Shown: piece after piece, positions 23,161 to 30,046 of the stretch | Position numbering within the stretch: the stretch's first letter is position 1 | Layout: each line of letters starts with the position of its first letter | Assembly: GCA_019419455.1 (NCBI GenBank) | Contig: DXZW01000011.1 | Location: 1-39,666, forward strand | Source: Collinsella sp. | Lineage (GTDB): Bacteria; Actinomycetota; Coriobacteriia; Coriobacteriales; Coriobacteriaceae | DNA: 39,666 bases | Reading direction: 5' to 3' | Made by a program: the position numbers and the translations under genes | Notes under the pieces: model-generated | What the model saw: the letters and a program-made list of their open reading frames with translations, nothing else | Databases searched by the model: none | Told to the model about the DNA's origin: nothing

Positions 23161-24624
23161 ATGACGAAGACCAAGGCACAGCAGATTATGGCGGCGACCG
23201 AGGTGCGAGCGGCTGACGACGTCACCGCAGCCATCCAAGATATCGCCGCCGAGTTTGAGCCCTACATCATCAAGCAGCGCCGACACTTCCATAAGCACCC
23301 GGAGCTGAGCCTTGCCGAGGAGCGCACGACCTCCGACATCGCCAACCAGCTGGACGCCATGAATATCCCCTACGAGCGTCCCCTTAAGACGGGCCTTGTG
23401 GCGACCCTTCGCGGCACCGCGCCCGACGCCTATCGCGAGGACGGCACACCACGCCGCCGTATCCTGCTGCGTGCGGATATCGACGCCCTGCCCGTCACCG
23501 AGCAGACCGGCGAGGATTTCGCCAGCGTCAACGAGGGCTGCATGCACGCCTGCGGCCACGACTGCCACATCGCCATGATGCTCGGCACGCTGCAGATTCT
23601 GCGCCATATGACCGACGACATCCACGGCGAAGTCCGCATCGTCTTCCAGCCCAGTGAGGAAAACGGCCAGGGCGCCAAACTCATGATCGGCACGGGCGTG
23701 CTCGACGGCGTCGATGGCGCCTACGCCGCGCACATCTGGAGTGAGGTCGACGCCGGCACCGTGAGCTGCGAGCCCGGACCGCGCATGGCCAATACCGACT
23801 GGTTCCGCATCGATGTTCGCGGCACCTCATGCCACGGTGCCATGCCCCAGCGCGGCCACGACGCCGTTATGGTGGCCGCCGAGATCGTCAATGCCCTGCA
23901 GACCATCGTTTCGCGCGAGATCAGCCCCTACGAGCCGGCCGTCATTACCGTCGGCGAGCTGCACGGCGGCACCGCGCGCAACGTTATCGCCGGCACGGCC
24001 TACCTCGCCGGCACGGTGCGCACCTACGGAGATTCGACCCACGAGGAAATGCCGGAGCTCATGCGCCGCATCGTGGAGCATACCGCGGCCGCCTTGGGCG
24101 CCGAGGCAGAGCTCACCGACTACACCATCGCCAATTATAAGGTCGAAAACGATGCCGCCTCGAGCGAGCGTTGTCGTCAGGCCGTGGTCAAGTGCCTGGG
24201 TGCAGCCGGCGAAGGCCATTATCGCGGCACACTTTCGGGCGAGGATTTTTCGGAGTACCTGCGCCGTGTACCGGGCGTGCTCGCCTTTGTAGGTACGCGC
24301 AACCCCAAGATTGGCGCCACGTACGCCCAACATTCCTGCTTCTACAAGATCGACGAGACTGTGCTGGCAAAGGGCTCCATGGTGGCCGCCCAGTATGCCA
24401 TCGACTTTTTGGCCGAGCCCACGCAAGAGGAGCTCGACGGCCCCGCGATCACCGCGGTCGCCGAAACCAACCCCGACCTGGCCGCCAAGTTGCGCTCTGC
24501 CAAGGCAACGACCGCCGAGGCTCGCGACGCCATCCATGACGCCCGCACGGCACGCCATGCCGCGATCAAGGGCATCCACGATGCACGTGCCGCCGCTCGC
24601 CGCGAGGAGAAGCGCGGCGAGTAG
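23161..24624 (+). CDS. M20 family metallo-amidohydrolase / peptidase
   Basis: Cytosolic zinc or manganese hydrolase of the aminoacylase/hippurate-hydrolase group, releasing an acyl group or amino acid; substrate unknown. The ATG at 23161-23163 (MTKTKAQQIM) has AAGGAG ten bases upstream; a longer frame from 23131 is less likely. The 487-aa protein has RRHFHKHPELSLAEERT, LRADIDALPV, HACGHDCHIAMML (metal ligands), PSEENGQGAKLM and a dimerisation domain with SCHGAMPQRGHDA. A tail of about 65 residues beyond the usual end is rich in Ala, Arg and charged residues, likely a helix. It is divergent to the amidohydrolase gene. Confidence 0.88.
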   Translation: MTKTKAQQIMAATEVRAADDVTAAIQDIAAEFEPYIIKQRRHFHKHPELSLAEERTTSDIANQLDAMNIPYERPLKTGLVATLRGTAPDAYREDGTPRRRILLRADIDALPVTEQTGEDFASVNEGCMHACGHDCHIAMMLGTLQILRHMTDDIHGEVRIVFQPSEENGQGAKLMIGTGVLDGVDGAYAAHIWSEVDAGTVSCEPGPRMANTDWFRIDVRGTSCHGAMPQRGHDAVMVAAEIVNALQTIVSREISPYEPAVITVGELHGGTARNVIAGTAYLAGTVRTYGDSTHEEMPELMRRIVEHTAAALGAEAELTDYTIANYKVENDAASSERCRQAVVKCLGAAGEGHYRGTLSGEDFSEYLRRVPGVLAFVGTRNPKIGATYAQHSCFYKIDETVLAKGSMVAAQYAIDFLAEPTQEELDGPAITAVAETNPDLAAKLRSAKATTAEARDAIHDARTARHAAIKGIHDARAAARREEKRGE

Positions 24625-24669
24625 TCGATTCGCGGCCATCTCGCAGTCATAGCCACATCGCGATATCAA

Positions 24670-24712
24670 AGCGGGGGCGGACGTTTCGACACGTCCGCCC
24701 CCGCTCATTTGT
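24670..24712 (+). terminator. Terminator of the M20 gene
   Basis: A 15-bp perfect stem, AGCGGGGGCGGACGT with its complement, a 6-nt loop, then CATTTGT. The T run is weak but the stem is very strong. It lies 45 nt after the stop. Confidence 0.75.
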
Positions 24713-24717
24713 CAAGC

Positions 24718-24753
24718 GCCATTTCTACCGTTTCTACCCCGTCCCCAAATGGC
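24718..24753 (-). repeat. Hairpin repeat F (GGGGACGGGG core)
   Basis: Minus-strand GCCATTT-GGGGACGGGG-TAGAAACGGTAG-AAATGGC: 7-bp arms around a GGGGACGGGG core. It begins 11 nt after the stop of the zinc-ribbon gene. A degenerate relative, CCATTTGGCAGGGACGG, is seen on plus at about 5609-5625 near the murE start. Confidence 0.55.
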
Positions 24754-24764
24754 AGGCGGCAGGG

Positions 24765-26051
24765 CTACTCGTCCTGCGGGTCCTCGTCGGAGCTTGGTGC
24801 AGGCTCGGGCTCGGGCTCCGGTTCCGGCATGGGCTCGGGCTCGGGCTCAGGCACGGGCGCGGGCTCAGGCTCAGGCTCAGGCACGGGCTCGGGCTCGGGC
24901 GCAGGCGCCGGCGCCGCAGCGGAATCGGATACGGGCGCTGCGTCGGCGCTAAAACCAGCCGGAGCAGACTTCTTCTCAAACGGCAGCACAAAAGTCAGGA
25001 CGTCGTCCTTGTCCTCGTCGGCCCACTCGCTTGCGTAGCGCGCAACCCAATAGCCAACGGCACGGTGCTTGAGCATCTTGCCAAAGACCGTGAGGAATAC
25101 CGTGACAAACGCCGTCAGCACCAAGAACAATACGAGCGTGATGCCACCGCCGGTAACAAGCGCCTCAATAGCCGTAGGACGGTAGTAGTAGCTATACATA
25201 CCGACAGAGGCAATGGTGCCAAAGACGAACGTCAGGATCCAGGTGACAACGTTGGCGACCAGGCCCGTCAAAAACTCGGGAAGGAACGAAGCGCAGAACA
25301 GTTTGGTCTTGTTGTGCTTAAAGGCCGCCCAGACCTTATCGAGCGAAAACGCGCTCTCGACACGACCGGTCACCGCAAAGTGCATCACGGCAATGTCGGC
25401 GAACATCTTAAAGAAGACCCCCAAGACCGCCGTGGCAATCATAGCCAGGACAAGCAGGCCAAGCGAGCCGAACAGCGCTGCCTCGAGTGCATAAGAGCCG
25501 TAATACGAATACGAGCCCGCGGCGCCAATTACCACGCTCTCCACCAGCGAAAGCACTACACCGATAACGGGAATGGCAGCGATAACCTCGAGCACGACCG
25601 AGATAACGCTCGAAAAGACTCCGAGGCCAAACGACGTGGAACGCATGAGTGGACGATCCATACCGTCATCAACCTTGAGCGACAGATCGCGACCCCACTC
25701 AATACCAAAGCCGGAACCACACACGCTCGCAATGCAAGCTGCCAAAAAGCCGATGGCAGCCGCGATACCGCCGATAACGGGAATGAACAGCACGAGCACC
25801 GACACAACACAAATCAGCGCCGGCAAAAAGGCGATCTGGCACACGCGCTGCAGCACGCCCGGCGTCTTGGTCATGTCCTCAAACGCCTGAGCCACACAGC
25901 CCTTGGACGCATTCGCCACGGGCGGTTGCGGAACAAACTGCTGGGGCTGACCCTGAGGGGCAGGGGCTGCGGCACCGGCATTGGGGGCACCACACGCACC
26001 ACAGAACTTATCGTTGTCGCCCATGGGGGCACCACACTGCGAACAGAACAT
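24765..26051 (-). CDS. Zinc-ribbon polytopic membrane protein with Pro-Glu repeat tail
   Basis: 428 aa from the ATG at 26049-26051, which has AAGGGA eight bases upstream; a frame opening at 26147 is less likely. The N-terminus MFCSQCGAPMGDNDKFCGAC is a double CxxC zinc ribbon, followed by a Gln/Pro linker. Residues roughly 75-370 hold about six hydrophobic segments, with a DUF4013-like feel that I cannot confirm. The C-terminal 50 residues are alternating PEPEPEP with Ala, Val and Met, then SSDEDPQDE. The tail is encoded by a hexanucleotide repeat. Function unknown; a wall-spanning or interaction tail is possible. Confidence 0.75.
   Translation of the reverse strand: MFCSQCGAPMGDNDKFCGACGAPNAGAAAPAPQGQPQQFVPQPPVANASKGCVAQAFEDMTKTPGVLQRVCQIAFLPALICVVSVLVLFIPVIGGIAAAIGFLAACIASVCGSGFGIEWGRDLSLKVDDGMDRPLMRSTSFGLGVFSSVISVVLEVIAAIPVIGVVLSLVESVVIGAAGSYSYYGSYALEAALFGSLGLLVLAMIATAVLGVFFKMFADIAVMHFAVTGRVESAFSLDKVWAAFKHNKTKLFCASFLPEFLTGLVANVVTWILTFVFGTIASVGMYSYYYRPTAIEALVTGGGITLVLFLVLTAFVTVFLTVFGKMLKHRAVGYWVARYASEWADEDKDDVLTFVLPFEKKSAPAGFSADAAPVSDSAAAPAPAPEPEPVPEPEPEPAPVPEPEPEPMPEPEPEPEPAPSSDEDPQDE
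24799..24906. repeat. Hexanucleotide microsatellite (GGCTCG/GGCTCA/GGCACG)
   Basis: About 18 imperfect 6-nt units within the 3' part of the zinc-ribbon gene, encoding the Pro-Glu tail. Length change by whole units would keep the reading frame. Confidence 0.85.
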
Positions 26052-26201
26052 CGAGATCATCCCTTCGTATCTTGAGCGAATCATCTGGATCGCAAACGAT
26101 GTCTTTGGCATCATTATCACCCAATGTGGGGACAAATACTCCAACATGACGCATTTGCAATGCGCAGGGCGCTATTCGATTGTTTGATAAGCTCGACCGC
26201 G

Positions 26202-27224
26202 TTAGTTCGTTCCGCGGAAACCCTTGCCGACGATCTCGGAGCTGTCGACGATCGTGATAAAGGCACCCGGATCGATCTCGCGAGCGTAGCGACGCAGCTG
26301 CACGGCCTCGCGACGACTCAGCACGCTCATGATCACCGTCACGCACTTACCCGAGAAGGCGCCGTAGCCGCGGCTGATAGTCGCCGTGCGGTTGAGATGT
26401 TTGACGATAAACTCCTCGACCTTAAGGGGCTCGGAGCAAATGACCGTGCAGACTTTGCGCAGGTGAATGCTCTCGATGGCCTTGTCGACCACGAGCGTCT
26501 TGGCAAACAGGCCAAGCACGCAATACAGACCGACGCGCGGGCCGTACAAGAAGGCCGCGATGGTCACGATGCCGATATCGACCAACAGCAGGGCGCGGCC
26601 AATCTCGAGCGTCGTGCGACGTTTGAGGATCATGGCGAGAATGTCCGTGCCGCCCGTCGAGGCACCAATATCAAAGACGATAGCGCTGCCGAGCGCCGGC
26701 AGAATCACGGCAAAGCACAGGTCGAGCCACATATCGCCCGTCATCGAGACATCGGTCGGAATAAAGAGCTCAAACAGCGAGACATAGGCGGACAGCGCAA
26801 ACGAGGCAAAGACGCTCCACAGGATTGCCTTGCGCTCCAAAAAGATAAAGCCCAAAACGACCAGGACCGCATTGATAATCCACATAAAAACGCCGACAGG
26901 CAGGGTCGGGAACAGCGTGGACAGAATGACCGACACGCCAGAGGTGCCGCCAAAAGCAAAGTGATTAGGGGTTTTAAACGCGACGATGGCAAAGGCCGTG
27001 AGGATCAGGCCCAAATTGAGCTCGGCAAAAAAGCGCGGAAAGCCCGGCTCCTGGCTGCGCTTGCGACCAGCGCGCTCGCCCCGCTCGATAACATCGCGAT
27101 CGACCACGCGCTCCATCGGCACTACGGGAGGACGATGCACCTCCTCGGCAGCACGCGACGCCGCCTCTGCTGCAGCGGCCTCAATTGCCCATGCCTTGCT
27201 TTCTGTTTCGTGCTCGTCGGCCAT
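26202..27224 (-). CDS. YitT family membrane protein
   Basis: 340 aa. A charged cytoplasmic N-terminus of about 65 residues, unusually long, precedes five or so hydrophobic segments: FFAELNLGLILTAFAIVAF, then TPNHFAFGGTSGVSVIL, which is the YitT signature region, later FDIGASTGGTDILAMIL. The C-terminal domain after ICSEPLKVEEFI is DUF2179-like (TISRGYGAFSGK, VLSRREAVQL, IDPGAFITIVD), a soluble ligand-binding-type fold. The start ATG at 27222-27224 has GAGGGG eight bases upstream. The family is widespread and its transport role is not established. Confidence 0.9.
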   Translation of the reverse strand: MADEHETESKAWAIEAAAAEAASRAAEEVHRPPVVPMERVVDRDVIERGERAGRKRSQEPGFPRFFAELNLGLILTAFAIVAFKTPNHFAFGGTSGVSVILSTLFPTLPVGVFMWIINAVLVVLGFIFLERKAILWSVFASFALSAYVSLFELFIPTDVSMTGDMWLDLCFAVILPALGSAIVFDIGASTGGTDILAMILKRRTTLEIGRALLLVDIGIVTIAAFLYGPRVGLYCVLGLFAKTLVVDKAIESIHLRKVCTVICSEPLKVEEFIVKHLNRTATISRGYGAFSGKCVTVIMSVLSRREAVQLRRYAREIDPGAFITIVDSSEIVGKGFRGTN

Positions 27225-27338
27225 TACGGCAACCCCTCGTTAACAATTTGGAAACAATGCGCCCATTAGAGTAACGCGGAACGTGGGGATTGCAACCCTT
27301 AGTTAGACGAGCGGTATGACTATATCGGGAGCGTACAG

Positions 27339-27378
27339 AAACGGCCGGCCACGCTTTTGCTTGCGCGGTCGGCCGTTT
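27339..27378 (-). terminator. Terminator region after asp23
   Basis: AAACGGCCGGCCACGC pairs with GCGCGGTCGGCCGTTT (two mismatches) around an 8-nt loop, followed on minus by CTGTACG. It lies just after repeat A copy 2. Confidence 0.6.
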
Positions 27379-27380
27379 AA

Positions 27381-27433
27381 TGTTTTCGCAGATAAAACCT
27401 GCCAAAACAAACCTGTCCCTTTTTGGAAGGTTA
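27381..27433 (-). repeat. Hairpin repeat A, copy 2, overlapping the asp23 stop codon
   Basis: Minus strand begins with the asp23 TAA and reads CCTTCCAAAAAGGGACAGG, then a mirrored GGCAGGTT arm and TTTATCTGCGAAAACA. It is the same unit as at 1245-1296 and 32248-32300, and again starts at a TAA stop. Confidence 0.8.
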
Positions 27434-27946
27434 TTCGTGCTGGCTGGTGCGGTGCTCGTACTCCTCGGGGGTGATGACATCCTCGATGCGCAGGTTGACG
27501 CCCGCCACCTCAAGGCCAGTCATCGCGGCAAGGCGCTCAGTGACGCGCGCCTTGACATCGTCGAAGATCGCGGGCGCATAGGCGCCGTACTCGATGATGA
27601 CGGAGATGTTGACGACCACGCGATTATCGTCGGTGACCTCGACCGTCACGCCCTTGGTCAGATTCTCGGCACCAAACTGCTCCTGCACAAAGTGCATGAG
27701 GTTACCCTTCATGCCCAGAACGTGCGGAACCTCGCGGGTGGCCATGGCAACGATCTTCTCGATCACGCCGTTGGAATAGGTCAGCGAGTCCTCGGACTCA
27801 TCCGCTTCCTCGTCGTCCTCATCCGTATCGGACTCGGCCTCGACGAGAGCCTCATCCTCGAGCGTCACATCCTCAGCTTCGGCGACGACCGCCTCGTTCT
27901 CCTCGAGCTCGGTATCGGCTACATCGACCTTCGTATTAAAAGCCAT
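27431..27946 (-). CDS. Asp23/Gls24 family envelope stress protein
   Basis: 171 aa. The C-terminal two-thirds are the Asp23 domain: LTYSNGVIEKIVAMATREV, VTVEVTDDNRVVVNISVIIE, and VAGVNLRIEDVITPEE at the end. The first 55 residues are an acidic, low-complexity extension (about half Asp or Glu) not present in basic Asp23 proteins. In Staphylococcus, Asp23 is held at the membrane by AmaP, and both AmaP and DUF2273 genes lie directly upstream here, so a membrane-associated envelope role is likely. AAGGAGG lies four bases before the ATG. Confidence 0.9.
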   Translation of the reverse strand: MAFNTKVDVADTELEENEAVVAEAEDVTLEDEALVEAESDTDEDDEEADESEDSLTYSNGVIEKIVAMATREVPHVLGMKGNLMHFVQEQFGAENLTKGVTVEVTDDNRVVVNISVIIEYGAYAPAIFDDVKARVTERLAAMTGLEVAGVNLRIEDVITPEEYEHRTSQHE

Positions 27947-27990
27947 GGTTCCTCCTTATGCCTGCCGCGGATGCGACAGTCGAATACATA

Positions 27991-28368
27991 TTAGCGGCCG
28001 CTAAACAGACGGCCGAAGAAGTTGACGATCCCGTTCTCGCCGTCGCGAATTTGGCCGATCACAGCGCCGATCAGCACGAAGAATGCAATGACGAGCGTGT
28101 CCCACAGGCCCAACGTGAGCACCAACACGGCGAGGATAAAGCCGGCGACGGCGCCGAGCGTGGTGTTGGGATGACGCACAGCATAGCTCCAGACGGCAGC
28201 GCCCGTACCCTTGATGAGACCCATAGCCTCGTCAAAATCCGCGGCTGCCGCGTCTTGTAACTCGGTTGCCTCTGCTTTGGAATCAACAGGTTCGCTCGCC
28301 GACGTGGCGCTCTGGTCAATCGTCAGGCGCGGCGTACGAGCGGTCTTATCTTGATTGGTATCACTCAC
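27991..28368 (-). CDS. DUF2273 family small membrane protein
   Basis: 125 aa from a GTG at 28366-28368, which has GGAGG six bases upstream and overlaps the end of amaP by 8 nt. A longer frame from 28581 lies inside amaP and is rejected. The N-terminal half is hydrophilic and Ala/Asp-rich; the C-terminal half has two hydrophobic segments around HPNTTLGAVAGFILAVLVL and TLVIAFFVLIGAVIG, ending in FFGRLFSGR. This double-span plus basic tail is the DUF2273 pattern. It is translationally coupled to amaP. Confidence 0.82.
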   Translation of the reverse strand: MSDTNQDKTARTPRLTIDQSATSASEPVDSKAEATELQDAAAADFDEAMGLIKGTGAAVWSYAVRHPNTTLGAVAGFILAVLVLTLGLWDTLVIAFFVLIGAVIGQIRDGENGIVNFFGRLFSGR

Positions 28369-28906
28369 CGGAAACCTCCACGGTCTGGACGGTAGTCTTG
28401 GACGGCAAAAAACGGACGCGCGCGGTCGTACCCGGCGCGCCGAGCATGGTATCGCAGGCTTCTTCGATGCGCTGCTGCATCGCGGTAGCCAGAGATGCCA
28501 CGTCCTTATCGTCAAGCGCGATAGCCTCGACCTTAAAACGGACGTGCGAATCGTCGGGGCCTTGGACGCGAGCCTCGACATGCTCGACCATCACGCGGTC
28601 GTCGCGCCCGGCAGCAACCCTGGCGCACGAAGAAAGCGCCGCAAGGGTAACCTCGATATTGCGCTCCCCCGCCGGATGCACGCAGGACGGCTCGCGACGG
28701 GCGAACATCAGGCGGAAAAAGCTCAGCAGTACGCCGATCGCCACGACGCCGGCGCACGCCGTCACGACGATGCGCGGCATGGGGTCGCGCATCAGCAGCA
28801 TAAAGCGATACGTATACGGCCCCCAAAACTGGCAGACAAGCGTACCCAGCGCCACGATGGTGGCGGCAAGATACACGATCGCTAGGGCTCGTTTGAGTAC
28901 GCGCAC
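28361..28906 (-). CDS. amaP: AmaP-like alkaline-shock membrane anchor
   Basis: 181 aa, started by GTG at 28904-28906 with AAGGGAG six bases upstream. Two N-terminal hydrophobic segments (ALAIVYLAATIVALGTLV and IVVTACAGVVAIGVLLSFF) are joined by a short loop. A soluble domain follows with IEVTLAALSSCARVAAGRDDR and VRFKVEAIALDDKDVASL, matching the AmaP layout. In this family the soluble part recruits Asp23 to the membrane, and asp23 lies two genes downstream. The symbol is given by layout and context; sequence similarity was not tested. Confidence 0.82.
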   Translation of the reverse strand: MRVLKRALAIVYLAATIVALGTLVCQFWGPYTYRFMLLMRDPMPRIVVTACAGVVAIGVLLSFFRLMFARREPSCVHPAGERNIEVTLAALSSCARVAAGRDDRVMVEHVEARVQGPDDSHVRFKVEAIALDDKDVASLATAMQQRIEEACDTMLGAPGTTARVRFLPSKTTVQTVEVSGE

Positions 28907-28956
28907 GCGGCGCTCCCTTCAAATCTCGGCTCTCGAAATGCAAAACGGTTCGCATC

Positions 28957-28962
28957 ATTATA
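28957..28962 (-). promoter_or_regulatory. Possible -10 box of the amaP operon
   Basis: TATAAT on minus, about 50 nt before amaP, immediately after the yebC terminator. No clear -35. Confidence 0.4.
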
Positions 28963-29003
28963 AAAGAGCCGGGTCCGGTGCTCTACGCACGCGGATCCGG
29001 CTC
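28961..29003 (-). terminator. Terminator of yebC
   Basis: Minus strand GAGCCGGATCC...GGACCCGGCTC followed by TTTTA; 70 nt after the yebC stop. Confidence 0.7.
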
Positions 29004-29072
29004 ATCTATTCCACGAGGCTTGCATGCTCGCTTCATTATGCCCAGATATGCACGGCTCAATCCGTGCTGGCG

Positions 29073-29879
29073 CTACTCCTCCTCGAGGGCAGCGATGACC
29101 TCGTCGGTCATGTCCATGGTGCTGTAGACGTCCTGGACGTCGTCGAGCTCCTCAAGACGGTCGATGAGGCGCTGGACCTTCTTGGCGTCGGCGCCGGAAA
29201 CCTCGGTCGGGGTGGTCGGGACCATGGTGGTCTCGGAGCCCTTGACCTGGACACCCTGCTCCTCGAGCGCCTTGGAGACAGCCATGACCTCGTTGGCAGC
29301 AGTCCAGACGATCCACTCCTCGCCGGCATCCTCGTAGTCCTCGCCACCGGCCTCGGCGATAGCCATCATGAACTCATCCTCGTCACCGGCAGCACCGTTG
29401 GCGATCATGGTCTCCTTCTTGGCGTTCTCATCCAGGATCTCCTTGGCGACGACGATCTGGCCCTTGCGCTCAAACTGGAAGGCGACGGAGCCGGAGGTGC
29501 CCAGGTTGCCACCAGCGTGGGAGAAGGCGGAACGGACATCAGCGGCGGTACGGTTGCGGTTGTCGGTCAGGCAGTCAACATAGACGGCGACACCGGCGGG
29601 ACCATAGCCCTCGTACACGATGTTCTCGTAGACGGCGGCATCGGCACCCGAACCAAAAGCCTTGTCGATAGCGGACTTGATCTTGTCCTTAGGCATGGAC
29701 TGAGCCTTGGCCTTGGCAACGGCAGCGGCGAGGCTGGCGTTGTTCTCGGGCAGCGGGTCACCGCCGAGACGGGCAGCAACAGTGATGTTGCGGCTGAGCT
29801 TGGAGAAGAGGGCGGAACGCTTGGCGTCCTGCGCGCCCTTACGATGCTTGGTTGTGGCCCACTTAGAGTGTCCGGACAT
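29073..29879 (-). CDS. YebC/PmpR family protein
   Basis: 268 aa with the family opening MSGHSKWATTKHRKGAQDAK. LARL-type features follow: NASLAAAVAKAKAQSMPKDK, YEGYGPAGVAVYVDCLTDN, and NLGTSGSVAFQFERKG. Members bind DNA as regulators, and recent work ties the family to relieving ribosome stalling at prolines; the sequence does not separate these roles. It is slightly longer than E. coli YebC. AGGAGA precedes the ATG. It sits alone with its own terminator. Confidence 0.93.
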   Translation of the reverse strand: MSGHSKWATTKHRKGAQDAKRSALFSKLSRNITVAARLGGDPLPENNASLAAAVAKAKAQSMPKDKIKSAIDKAFGSGADAAVYENIVYEGYGPAGVAVYVDCLTDNRNRTAADVRSAFSHAGGNLGTSGSVAFQFERKGQIVVAKEILDENAKKETMIANGAAGDEDEFMMAIAEAGGEDYEDAGEEWIVWTAANEVMAVSKALEEQGVQVKGSETTMVPTTPTEVSGADAKKVQRLIDRLEELDDVQDVYSTMDMTDEVIAALEEE

Positions 29880-30001
29880 ACGTGTCTCCTATCGGTTTCG
29901 ACCTAAAGCCCAGCGCAGATGCTCGGGCAATATAAACAAACGTCGTTATGATATACCTACTAGCCTGCGAGATAAACCCCAAAATGAAGGCGTCGTGATG
30001 A

Positions 30002-30046
30002 TGTCCCCTTTGGTGCAAAGAAACCTGACCCCAATGCACCAAGTTA
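30002..30046 (-). repeat. Hairpin repeat B (GGGGTCAGG core) at a stop codon
   Basis: Starts with the TAA of the DUF6020-like gene: TTGGTGCA-TTGGGGTCAGGTTTCTT-TGCACCAA on minus, then AGGGGAC. The 8-bp arms are perfect. Different stem from repeats A, C and F, but the same GGGG(A/T)C core follows the first arm. Confidence 0.7.

Noticed and set aside
22995..23234. N-terminal extension of the YtcJ-like amidohydrolase
   Set aside because: It would run back through the divergent promoter and the first codons of the M20 gene, and has no ribosome site.
24799..24906. CRISPR-like array
   Set aside because: Short 6-nt units with no spacers; it is coding microsatellite. No CRISPR array or cas gene is seen anywhere in the window.
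28369..28581. Upstream extension of the DUF2273 gene
   Set aside because: Lies inside amaP and reads as low-complexity Arg/Ser/Pro; the GTG at 28368 has GGAGG at correct distance.
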